From assembly GCF_900113415.1 (NCBI RefSeq), contig NZ_FOPH01000014.1, positions 1-64,000 on the forward strand: 64,000 nucleotides of DNA, written 5' to 3'. This DNA comes from Oribacterium sp. WCC10. GTDB taxonomy: Bacteria; Bacillota; Clostridia; Lachnospirales; Lachnospiraceae. Positions 17,352 to 25,652 of this stretch are shown here, one piece after another (positions within the stretch are counted from its first letter, which is position 1; the number at the start of each line of letters is the position of its first letter). The notes beneath the pieces were generated by a model. It did not search any database, was not told where the DNA came from, and saw only the letters and a program-made list of their open reading frames with translations. The position numbers and the translations under genes are program-made.

Positions 17352-17612
17352 ATGCCACTGATTATGCCTATCAAAGATTTAAAGGATACATCGCATATTT
17401 CTGAAATATGCCATAAGTCTGAGGAACCGATTTATATTACCAAGAACGGATACGGAGATATGGTGATGATGAGCATTGAGTTGTTTGAGTCTATGCAAAA
17501 GAAATGGAGTATGTACAGTGATATAGAGCTTTCCGAGCAGCAAATAAAAGAAGGTAAAACAAAGGATGCAAGAAAAGCTCTATCAGCAATAAGGGAGAAA
17601 TATGGCTTATAA
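17352..17612 (+). CDS. Phd/YefM-type antitoxin
   Basis: An 86-aa protein. The N-terminal half (IKDLKDTSHISEICHKSEEPIYITKNGYGDMVMMSIELFESM) is the Phd/YefM DNA-binding and dimer fold with the typical PIYITKNGYGDMVMMS strand pair; the C-terminal 30 residues are a charged, toxin-binding tail. AAGGAGG precedes the ATG. It overlaps the toxin gene by 11 bases. Confidence 0.88.
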   Translation: MPLIMPIKDLKDTSHISEICHKSEEPIYITKNGYGDMVMMSIELFESMQKKWSMYSDIELSEQQIKEGKTKDARKALSAIREKYGL

Positions 17613-17919
17613 TCTGATAATTACGGACAGGGCTGATGAGATGATTGATGAGAAAGTCAATTATCTACTCATAAAGTTCAAAAATCAGCAGGCTGCTTCT
17701 CATTTGTTGAATGGGATATCGGTGCTATATGATCGCATGGAGGATAATCCGTTCCAGTTTCCAGATTCCAAGGATCCATATCTTTTGAAGCGTGGATATA
17801 AGGAAGCCTATATTTCTGACATGGACTATAAAATGGTATTTAGAATTGATGGTGATGATCTGTATGTTGTCGGACTGTTCCATGATTTAGAAGATTATGC
17901 TTCGAAAGTAATGGAGTGA
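17602..17919 (+). CDS. RelE/ParE-family toxin
   Basis: A 105-aa protein of the RelE/ParE superfamily (NLIITDRADEMIDEKVNYLLIKFKNQQAASHLLNGI ... YKMVFRIDGDDLYVVGLFHDLEDY), with the helical hairpin and the last strand ending VVGLFHDLEDY typical of the fold. Family members cleave ribosome-bound mRNA or poison gyrase; which applies here is unclear. The overlap with the antitoxin gene and the upstream palindrome support a functional pair. Confidence 0.88.
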   Translation: MAYNLIITDRADEMIDEKVNYLLIKFKNQQAASHLLNGISVLYDRMEDNPFQFPDSKDPYLLKRGYKEAYISDMDYKMVFRIDGDDLYVVGLFHDLEDYASKVME

Positions 17920-17968
17920 ATACTCCATTGGAGATAGAGTAACACAAGAATCCAAAGAATATTAGGAA

Positions 17969-18010
17969 AAGGTCGTGAAACTTGGATAAAAACCAAGCGC
18001 CCACGACCTT
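17969..18010 (+). terminator. Terminator-like hairpin after the toxin gene
   Basis: AAGGTCGTG (17969-17977) pairs with CACGACCTT (18002-18010) around an inner CTTGG/CCAAG stem. Only a weak T-rich tract follows. Confidence 0.6.
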
Positions 18011-18070
18011 ATATTTGTTTGATTACCATTCCCTCAAAATCTTATATAATTAATGCATAAGGAGCAATTA

Positions 18071-18697
18071 ATGGATAAGACCGAAATAATCAAACGACTG
18101 GCTGTTTTAAAAGCTGAGAATATTGAAAAGACTATCGAAAAGAATCTATTGTCTCGTAAATTCGGGAATCGAATACCCTCAAAAAAGTTCATTGAAAAAT
18201 ACGAAAATTCAGAAGAATACAAAAGGATATTCCGGGCTGAATTAAAGAAGAACGAAGAGTATCATACGCTGATAACAGTCCCTGAGAACGACCTGAATCT
18301 TGATTATTTTTATGATGAGTATAAAGATTTTCTTGAGGAAGCCCTCCTCAGAACTGATTCTTTTCCTCAGCTCGTGCAGGTAGCAGTGAGCCTTCGCACA
18401 CGTCATGAGAAGAATTGTGCTAAAGAATTTTATAAAGAAATCAGCATAGAAAAACTGACACAGCGTTATATTTCAAAAGCATTGAATGCCGAAAGCAAAG
18501 AGTACATGGCTCTTAAAGAAGAGTCTGAGCAGATAATAGAATCGTATTTTTCTGAGAAAGAGAAGTGGCCAGACATAGCCAAGACTATCAATCTGGATTC
18601 AATGAGGATGCTGTTTTTTATATGGGGAGATTGCATTCTTGAGCCTGATGAGCTGAAAGATCATTTTATATTATTGCGGATTGCAAATGCATGTTAA
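18071..18697 (+). CDS. Hypothetical 208-aa charged protein
   Basis: ATG 18071 follows AAGGAG and is preferred to the in-frame ATG at 18053. The product is Lys/Glu-rich and helical (IIKRLAVLKAENIEKTIEKN...), with several Tyr-rich segments (NDLNLDYFYDEYKDF). No family is recognised. It converges with the WYL regulator gene (6 bases between stops). Confidence 0.55.
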   Translation: MDKTEIIKRLAVLKAENIEKTIEKNLLSRKFGNRIPSKKFIEKYENSEEYKRIFRAELKKNEEYHTLITVPENDLNLDYFYDEYKDFLEEALLRTDSFPQLVQVAVSLRTRHEKNCAKEFYKEISIEKLTQRYISKALNAESKEYMALKEESEQIIESYFSEKEKWPDIAKTINLDSMRMLFFIWGDCILEPDELKDHFILLRIANAC

Positions 18698-18702
18698 TCA
18701 CC

Positions 18703-19695
18703 TCATTTCAGGTATTGCGCTGTAAGGCGTCTCACTTCATCCTGCATCTTGTGAACGACTGTATCCGGACCGGTGATTTTTACACCTTCGCCCAGAGACA
18801 TGATCCAGCCCAGGAACTGATTGCTCGGGATTACATTGACGTGAACGCTGAAGGTGTTTTCATCTTTAGGAATCAGAGTTACGTCCTTGCCGAAACGGTC
18901 AATGATAATACCGGCTTTGTCGTTGCTGCATTCCAGAGTGACGCAGGTTTCTTCTCCGCCGAACATACCGAACACAGCCTTGGAATACTTGGCCATATCG
19001 AAGTTCTTAAAAGCTTCCTGACCTTCACGCTTAAACTTAACGACATCGAGATCCTTCATTTTGTCCACACGGTAATGCTTGATCTTATCAGCTTCAGAAT
19101 CGTAAGCAACGAGATAGTAGTACTCGTCATCCCACATCAGGCACCAGGGGCTGACCTGGTACAGGGCACCATCATGGCGCAGAACCTGATTGCCCTTGAT
19201 ATCCCATTGGAAATAGTGGAAGGTGATCTGCTTACTTTCCGCAATAGCAGAGTAAATGGTATCCACGTTGTTGTAGACCAGTTTATTCGGTGTCTTGATT
19301 CTTCCGGAAATAACAACCTGCCTCTGCAGCTGCTTTGCCTCATAGGTGCTGACCAGGTTTTCCAGCTTCTTGATCAGCTGCTTAGACTTCTTATCTGTGA
19401 TGAACTTAGCCGCCTGTACAGAATCCACCAGAAGCTTCAGTTCAGGAAGTTCAAACTGTCGTTTTCCAAGATGGTAATACGTGTTGCGACCGATCTTTTC
19501 GCTGATGATATCCAGACCGTAATGATCCAGTTCTGCAAAATCAAGATACAGTGTTTTCCTGTCTGCAGATACTTTATAGGATTCAAGTTTCTTAATGATT
19601 TCCTGCATGGTCAGTGAATGCTGATCATCCGTGTATTGTGTGAATATCTTTACCAGATAAAGCATTTTCAGCTTCTGATTTTCTCCCTTTGCCAT
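18703..19695 (-). CDS. WYL-domain transcriptional regulator
   Basis: A 330-aa protein with an N-terminal winged helix (LTMQEIIKKLESYKVSADRKTLYLDFAELDHYGLDI, about residues 28-63), a WYL sensor domain (ITFHYFQWDIKGN ... YQVSPWCLMWDDEYYYLVAYD, about 150-195) and a C-terminal WCX region. WYL proteins bind nucleic-acid ligands, and several (BrxR, CapW) repress phage-defence loci. It is a clear paralogue of the gene at 44440. It lies beside the mobilisation genes and close to the defence-like island, which could be its target. Confidence 0.85.
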   Translation of the reverse strand: MAKGENQKLKMLYLVKIFTQYTDDQHSLTMQEIIKKLESYKVSADRKTLYLDFAELDHYGLDIISEKIGRNTYYHLGKRQFELPELKLLVDSVQAAKFITDKKSKQLIKKLENLVSTYEAKQLQRQVVISGRIKTPNKLVYNNVDTIYSAIAESKQITFHYFQWDIKGNQVLRHDGALYQVSPWCLMWDDEYYYLVAYDSEADKIKHYRVDKMKDLDVVKFKREGQEAFKNFDMAKYSKAVFGMFGGEETCVTLECSNDKAGIIIDRFGKDVTLIPKDENTFSVHVNVIPSNQFLGWIMSLGEGVKITGPDTVVHKMQDEVRRLTAQYLK

Positions 19696-19783
19696 AGCCC
19701 CGGTTCCTTTCTTTCATTTCCCTTATGATAACACGAAGAGAAGTGTAAAGGAATGATTGAGTCTTGAAATCGGGACGCAAAGG

Positions 19784-21406
19784 TCAGCTTCCGCGCTCTT
19801 GGTTCTTAATGATTTCCTGTTCCCTTCCGGCCTCAAGAATGGTACGGACATTTTGTTCTACAGTTTGCAGTTCGCGCAATTTGGATCTGGCAAAGGAATA
19901 GCTTTCATATTGTTCATTTTTCTTTGCGACCTGTGCAGCCTTATCCTGTTTCAACTGCTTCAGCATGGGAATCTTTTTGCCGCCAGACAGTTTTCGTAAT
20001 TCTTTTCTTGCGGCTTCATAAAGCAGGATAGAAGATTCGTGTTCTCTGCGGAATGTCTGCTTGTCCGGAGCCTTCAGGTATTCCTTGTAAACTACTTTAT
20101 TGGCCAGATACTGGCCGGTGTTCCGGATCAATAGATTGGTCTTGCAGAGCTGTGCTTCCGTCTCTTTCAGCTCAGATAGTTCACGATCAACATCGGCTTT
20201 GGTAGATGCAAGCAGGGCAGTAAGTTCCTCTTCGGATCCGATACCATTTTCCTGCATGAAGGCCAGAGTATTTGGCATCTGCTGGAGATTGCCGATCTTC
20301 ACCTTCTCGGCATAATAGCGGTTCTGCTGAGCTTTAATCAGTGTCTCAACATCAACAATCAAACGAATGGAATGACCGGGGAATGCAGGCGCAGTGTGCG
20401 GTTGCATGGATCCTGAAACATGCTTGTGTTTTTCGGATGGTCGATATGGAAAATGCTTCTGTTTTTTTTGCCTGTAATTCCTGAAAATCTCTTCCAGATG
20501 CTCTTTTTCAAAGTCTGTTCCGAGCATTCTTGCACGGATCGGTTTGTTTCGGTCAGCTGGGAGATAGCTGAGGCAGCCCCTAGATTCATGCACGGAGATA
20601 CCATATTGCTCCAGCATCTTTCTGGTGAATTCTTTAAAGCTGTGAGAGTCACCTGCAACAGTTGTAATCTTCGTGCGAAGTTCTTCTTTTTCAGTGGTAT
20701 AAGTGGTTCGTTCCGGCATGATACCGGCAGCTTCCTTTTCTTTGTTTTCTTGGTTAAGAACAGCCTGTCCACGTCGTTTTGCCCAGTACTCCCTGTCAGT
20801 GATTCTCACCTTGGCTGGAGAGAGCAGATCGACCTGATAGAAGTCCTCACGCTGGCACAGATCCATGACAGACTGTTTGAGGAAGTTCATGTAGGATTTT
20901 GTGACATGGTGCTTGTGTCCGGCCAGTGCATCACCGGGACGTTCCATGAAATCCTGCATCTCAACATCCAGCTTACGGACGCTATTGATTACGATATGAA
21001 CATGGATATTGCCGGCACTGTTGTGGCCGTCTCTGTGTGTACAGACAATGGTTTGATGGCCGGGAAAATTACTGCTGGCAAACTCCATGCCGATCTCCTG
21101 AGCATGCTCCGGAGTCAGTCCGTTTTCATCACGATCTCTGGGATCAAAACTGATGATGTAATGATGAGCCTTGATTTCAGAACGAGTGCGGTTCTTACCA
21201 TATTTTGCATTGATTGCCTGACACTCAGCATTGAAACTGAATGGATTGCAGTTGATACCGTCAAGCAGATAGAAGTCACGTGGAATCTCATTGCCGGCAT
21301 CATCCAGAATGGGCTTATTGGTGAACTCATCATGCTGTATGGTCAGATAATCTGTGGCTGCATCATAGTTGGAGTTTTTGATAGAAATATGCTTAACAAT
21401 CGCCAC
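19784..21406 (-). CDS. Relaxase/mobilisation nuclease
   Basis: A 540-aa MOB-type relaxase. The N-terminal domain carries the strand HHYIISFDPRD (about residues 79-89) and the metal-binding three-His motif GNIHVHIVINSV (about 136-147); an N-terminal Tyr in the first 20-45 residues (NYDAATDYLTI) could be the nicking residue. The C-terminal half is a Lys/Glu-rich coiled coil. GTG 21406 has GGTGGG eight bases before it and gives the start MAIVKHIS; GTG 21415 is an alternative. It overlaps mobC. It would nick the oriT candidate just upstream and mobilise the region with help from another conjugative element, since no coupling or secretion genes are in view. Confidence 0.88.
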   Translation of the reverse strand: MAIVKHISIKNSNYDAATDYLTIQHDEFTNKPILDDAGNEIPRDFYLLDGINCNPFSFNAECQAINAKYGKNRTRSEIKAHHYIISFDPRDRDENGLTPEHAQEIGMEFASSNFPGHQTIVCTHRDGHNSAGNIHVHIVINSVRKLDVEMQDFMERPGDALAGHKHHVTKSYMNFLKQSVMDLCQREDFYQVDLLSPAKVRITDREYWAKRRGQAVLNQENKEKEAAGIMPERTTYTTEKEELRTKITTVAGDSHSFKEFTRKMLEQYGISVHESRGCLSYLPADRNKPIRARMLGTDFEKEHLEEIFRNYRQKKQKHFPYRPSEKHKHVSGSMQPHTAPAFPGHSIRLIVDVETLIKAQQNRYYAEKVKIGNLQQMPNTLAFMQENGIGSEEELTALLASTKADVDRELSELKETEAQLCKTNLLIRNTGQYLANKVVYKEYLKAPDKQTFRREHESSILLYEAARKELRKLSGGKKIPMLKQLKQDKAAQVAKKNEQYESYSFARSKLRELQTVEQNVRTILEAGREQEIIKNQERGS

Positions 21407-21770
21407 GATATTCACCCACCATTTCTTTCACTTTATCCCGCATATCATGTAGTACAGTGATGCATTCTGAAACCTCTTTAGCCATCCCTTCAGTAAATGT
21501 TCCTCCCTCGTTCAGATGCCTGGCAATCTGGTTGAGGTTGCCGCCGATCTTGCCAAGGTTACGGAAGACATCCAGCAGTTCTGTACTTTCAAATACCAGT
21601 TCCGGCTTCAATACAATCTTCTGGTTCAGAATCAGCCGCCGGATATATTCCGAAGGGGAGATACCGGCTAGCTCGGCATTTTTCTCCAATACGGACCACA
21701 TTTCATCTGTCATACGAACACCGACAAAATGTTCCTTTGCCGGCGGAATATCCTTTTTCTTTTTGCTCAT
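21393..21770 (-). CDS. MobC-like relaxosome protein
   Basis: A 125-aa protein: a ribbon-helix-helix N-terminal half (EHFVGVRMTDEMWSVLEKNAELAGISPSEYIRRLIL) and the conserved MobC segment LGKIGGNLNQIARHLNEGG (about residues 75-93). MobC helps melt oriT and anchors the relaxase. GGAGGGATTCC precedes the ATG on the minus strand. The gene overlaps the relaxase gene. Confidence 0.9.
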   Translation of the reverse strand: MSKKKKDIPPAKEHFVGVRMTDEMWSVLEKNAELAGISPSEYIRRLILNQKIVLKPELVFESTELLDVFRNLGKIGGNLNQIARHLNEGGTFTEGMAKEVSECITVLHDMRDKVKEMVGEYRGDC

Positions 21771-21782
21771 GGAATCCCTCCT

Positions 21783-21948
21783 TTTTAACCACGGAAGTGG
21801 TTAAAACTGTGACTGCCGCAGGCAGGAACCGGAGCACCTGTGCGACAGAAAATAAATACACTCTCGTAAATTAGCTGTGGACGGATAATTACGAGAGTGC
21901 TGAAAAAACAAACGTTTTTCACGAGGGCTTGGGGAGCGGAATCCCCAA
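21783..21948. other. Candidate origin of transfer (oriT) with three hairpins
   Basis: The space between mobC and the helicase holds three strong inverted repeats: TTTTAACCAC/GTGGTTAAAA (21783-21806, loop GGAA); CACTCTCGTAAA with TTACGAGAGTG (21859-21899); and TTGGGGA/TCCCCAA (21929-21948). Hairpin-rich DNA directly upstream of a mobC-relaxase pair is where oriT usually lies. The nick site cannot be told by eye. The first hairpin may instead regulate mobC. Confidence 0.55.
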
Positions 21949-22142
21949 CAAGTTGCCTGTTAACAGAGGTCCGAAATAGGATAACTGTTTAACAAGGCGA
22001 AACTTGCTCTGAGTATCTATGGGATTTGTCACTTTTCCTCAAAGTCCGAAAAATGGGACTGCATGGGTAGTAGAATGAAAATGGAACATTGTAAGAAAAA
22101 CAATATCACGAAGACAATCTGAGGTGAGAGAAGGAGGAAATC

Positions 22143-25100
22143 GTGAAAGAATATATCATCACTACTATGTTTTGCGGAGAGCACGGCCTGCATCTGTGTG
22201 AGCTGCCAACAGGATATGGAAAGACCTATAATGTCGTTCATGCGATGAAGGAGTACCTGGCTGATCCGGATAACCACAGGAAAATTATTTATCTGACAAC
22301 ACTTAACAAGAACCTGCCTGAAAAGGAATTACTGTCTGCGTTCGATAATGATGAGGCAGCATATCGGAGAAATGTACTGCGTATCCGATCCAACTTTGAT
22401 GAGGTGACTGAAAAGCTGGAAAATCTCGCAGTGCCGGAGGAGTTTCAGACAGATCGATATGATCAGCTATATGACCTGGTGCAGCGATACAATCGGGCAA
22501 TGGCAAGCAAGGCGACTGACCAGGAATATATTCAGGACATCAAAAACAGGCTGAACGATGCCGAGCGTGCATTCAGAGCTGAAATCACGAAGAAGCTGAA
22601 GCATAATTTTTATAATAAGCAGGCACGACTTAAGGCGATAAGAACTGATAATAATTGGAAATGGATAGGGCAGTTGTATCCTGCGGTTTTTACAGATGAT
22701 CACCAGATTTTGCTGATGAGTATCAGTAAGTTTATGAAAAGAAACTCTTGTCTGGTAGAGCCTAGCTATGAGTTTCTGAAGTCTGACCTGATCGAAGATG
22801 CAATCATCTTCATTGATGAGTTTGATGCTACGAAGGCAACCATTGAGGAGGCAATAACAGAAGGTGCATTGTCTATTCAGGAAGAGTATTTATCCTTATT
22901 CCGTCAAATCCTCAGAGGCTTAAATCCTAAATACCTGTCTCGGGCAATGAGAGATGCTTATCAGAATCTGGATGCTGAGGTTCCTGCTCAGTTCACCTTC
23001 GAAAAAATCTTGGAGGAAGCACAGGAAATTGAGGAGAAGTATGCGGTATATCTCAGCTATAAAACTGCTGAAGAGAGTGTCGACCGCAAACAAAATTTTC
23101 TTCTGAAAGATGCTACATATCATACTCTTTTCCATAACAACAAGGGGTATATACGGGCCGCAAGAAATGATGATGAGAACCGAATCGATATTTTCTTTGA
23201 GACAAGAGAAGAATTCTATGCACATGTAAAGAAAAACAAAGAGGAGAACATTGTCGTCTATGCGCTGCTTCGTGAGATCAATCGTTTTCTGATCCACTTC
23301 CGAACATTCCTCTTTGTGTGGGCCAGACATTACATGCAGGAGATCAATGCCAGACGAAATCCGGAAGATGATGAACTGACATTGGAGAATGCAATTAGTA
23401 CGATACTGGATAAGTTTGAATTGAGTCGTGCCGGTCAGCAGCTGGTTCTCAGTGAGATGCTAAGCTCATCTGTAAATCGTAAGCAGAAGGAACTTCTTCC
23501 GGACAATAGCTTCTATCAGCAGGGAATGGAAATCTTTGAATTTGAGGATCAGGATTCCCATCATGACTCCACGAATTTGCGTCTGGTTGCCGTGTATGAT
23601 ACACCGGAGAAAATTTTGACTTATTTGTCGGAAAAGACTTCCGTTATCGGTATATCAGCAACCGCAGAGATACCAAGTGTGGTTGGCAATTATGATCTGG
23701 GATATCTGAAAGAAAAGCTGGGAGATCATTTCCATCTGACATCGAAAGATACGAAAACCAAGATAGCTGCGCAACTTAAAAAAGGTTGGAAGGCTTACGA
23801 TGACGGGCTGGTTCGAATCCATGCGGAGATGGTGAAAAATGAGGAAGTGAATTTTGATGCGTTATCCGTGTGCAGTGAGATTTTTCATAATGAAGAATTA
23901 GCCATGATCTGTGCAAGATTGATTCAGAATACAGTTGAGAAGGACTATTACGCACTGAGATACTGTAATATCGTCCGTGCTATGCATCAGTTTTGCTCGG
24001 TGAAAATACAGTCTATGCTGTATCTGGGAATGGCTCTGCCCAAGAGAAATAATCCTGAACTGGACGAAGAACTTCTGAAGAAGCTCTTTAGCCTTGTGAC
24101 CCAGGATATTCAGGCAAGTAACAGTGCGGAATGCGATGTATTGAGTACAGAAAAGTCTTTGTGCATTCTTCGCAACAGTAACTTTGATAAAGATAAAGCT
24201 GCTTTGCTCGATAGGCTCGGGGCTGGGGACAAAGTATTTATCATGTCATCATACCAGACCTTGGGAGCTGGCCAGAACTTGCAGTACAAGGCACCGGACA
24301 AGGATAAACTGATAGAACTTGTGCCGTATCTGGAAAACGGAGATAAACGACACTTTTATAAAGATATCGATGCCATCTATTTGGGAGATGTTACAAACCT
24401 GACAGCGAATACCTATTCAGAGAAGAAGCTGACAGAGAAAGAGCTTTTAGGAATGCTGTTTCAAATCGAGGAATTGAAGCAGAATGCAGAGCTAAGTTAT
24501 GCAGAAGCGGATAATATGATCAAGCTTGCTTTTCGTGCGCACACTGGGCGTGGTCATATGGAAAGAAATGTTCTGTATCAGACAGAGAGTGTCCGACTGC
24601 AGGCTACTCGCCAGGTAATGCAGGCGGTTGGCAGAATGTGCAGAACATATCTGAAAGCACCGGACCTATACATTTATATTGAAGAGCAGCTGCTGGAGAA
24701 ATTATCGGCAGGAGAATTGAAAAAACATATTCTTCCACCGGAAATGGAGGCCATCGTAAAACTGAGAGAGGCCCTTGGCACGGAGTATTCCAATGAGGAA
24801 GTCAAGGTCCTGAAGCGGGCAGAAAAAGTTTCATCATTTGGCATGTGGAATATCAGGCAGACCCTGTCTCGAAACTGGACAGAGGACAGCATAGCTTTAT
24901 GGATGAATCTGCGGCAGACGACCCTTGCAAATCCTACGGCAGATTCAGAATTACGTGAGTCGGAAGAACTGATCCGTAAGCTTTATGTCACAAGCGGGCA
25001 GCCGCAAAACAGATATTTTTACTCTCAATATTCCGATTTCAGTGACGTCACAATCGACTTCGGAAGTGATGCGATTGCTTTTCGTAACAGTGGAAGAGCA

Positions 25101-25652
25101 AAACAGAAAGCTGACAGCGGAGAGGTACTTGTCTATGAAATGTCTGAGGCTGAATCTGGCCTGCCAGTCATTATGCAGTATCCTGGAATGAAAGAATTTT
25201 TCATTCATTCAGGGTATGCGACTGAGTTTCAAAAAAATGACTTTATGATGAGTCCGGTTGTGTTCCATAACATCTATAAAGGTGCACTGGGAGAAGTGGC
25301 AGGAAAGTATATTCTGAGACGAGAGCTTGGCATTGACCTTTCAGAGATTACGGATCCGGATAAATTTGAGTTCTTTGACTATGTGATGACACCGGATGTC
25401 TATGTGGATTTCAAGAACTGGAAATTCAGCTATCTCGCAGATCGTGACACGGTAAAAAAGGAAATTCTACGTAAACTGGATGCCATCGGTGGTAAACGAG
25501 TCTACATCATTAATATTATCGGTGATCCTACAGGCTACGTTCCGACTACACCGATCGATGCACGTATTATTGAAATTCCATGTCTGATTGATCAACAGGG
25601 ACATCCTGTTAGCAAGTGTCTAGGCATGATTCGAGAGGAGGACTTCAGATGA
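22143..25652 (+). CDS. Large SF2-type helicase of unknown system (1169 aa)
   Basis: Starts at GTG 22143 after AAGGAGG. Walker A LPTGYGKT is at residues 21-28, so there is no extra N-terminal domain. The DEAD-like box is FIDEFDA (about residue 225), a motif III-like GISATAE lies near 505, and motif VI QAVGRMCRT near 826. A large helical insertion of over 250 residues lies between motifs II and III. The last about 200 residues (NDFMMSPVVFHNIYKGALGEVAGKYILRRELGIDL ... FDYVMTPDVYVDFKNWKF) have the look of an added nuclease-like domain (GE...D...DFKNWK), though this is tentative. The stop overlaps the next gene's start (ATGA). Together they look like a two-gene DNA-processing or defence unit. Confidence 0.75.
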   Translation: MKEYIITTMFCGEHGLHLCELPTGYGKTYNVVHAMKEYLADPDNHRKIIYLTTLNKNLPEKELLSAFDNDEAAYRRNVLRIRSNFDEVTEKLENLAVPEEFQTDRYDQLYDLVQRYNRAMASKATDQEYIQDIKNRLNDAERAFRAEITKKLKHNFYNKQARLKAIRTDNNWKWIGQLYPAVFTDDHQILLMSISKFMKRNSCLVEPSYEFLKSDLIEDAIIFIDEFDATKATIEEAITEGALSIQEEYLSLFRQILRGLNPKYLSRAMRDAYQNLDAEVPAQFTFEKILEEAQEIEEKYAVYLSYKTAEESVDRKQNFLLKDATYHTLFHNNKGYIRAARNDDENRIDIFFETREEFYAHVKKNKEENIVVYALLREINRFLIHFRTFLFVWARHYMQEINARRNPEDDELTLENAISTILDKFELSRAGQQLVLSEMLSSSVNRKQKELLPDNSFYQQGMEIFEFEDQDSHHDSTNLRLVAVYDTPEKILTYLSEKTSVIGISATAEIPSVVGNYDLGYLKEKLGDHFHLTSKDTKTKIAAQLKKGWKAYDDGLVRIHAEMVKNEEVNFDALSVCSEIFHNEELAMICARLIQNTVEKDYYALRYCNIVRAMHQFCSVKIQSMLYLGMALPKRNNPELDEELLKKLFSLVTQDIQASNSAECDVLSTEKSLCILRNSNFDKDKAALLDRLGAGDKVFIMSSYQTLGAGQNLQYKAPDKDKLIELVPYLENGDKRHFYKDIDAIYLGDVTNLTANTYSEKKLTEKELLGMLFQIEELKQNAELSYAEADNMIKLAFRAHTGRGHMERNVLYQTESVRLQATRQVMQAVGRMCRTYLKAPDLYIYIEEQLLEKLSAGELKKHILPPEMEAIVKLREALGTEYSNEEVKVLKRAEKVSSFGMWNIRQTLSRNWTEDSIALWMNLRQTTLANPTADSELRESEELIRKLYVTSGQPQNRYFYSQYSDFSDVTIDFGSDAIAFRNSGRAKQKADSGEVLVYEMSEAESGLPVIMQYPGMKEFFIHSGYATEFQKNDFMMSPVVFHNIYKGALGEVAGKYILRRELGIDLSEITDPDKFEFFDYVMTPDVYVDFKNWKFSYLADRDTVKKEILRKLDAIGGKRVYIINIIGDPTGYVPTTPIDARIIEIPCLIDQQGHPVSKCLGMIREEDFR

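Noticed and set aside
18691-19617. 308-aa plus-strand open frame
   Set aside because: It is opposite the WYL regulator, which is well supported by its paralogue.
20420-21460. 346-aa plus-strand open frame
   Set aside because: It lies fully opposite the relaxase gene, which has clear catalytic motifs; it has no ribosome site and no recognisable domain.
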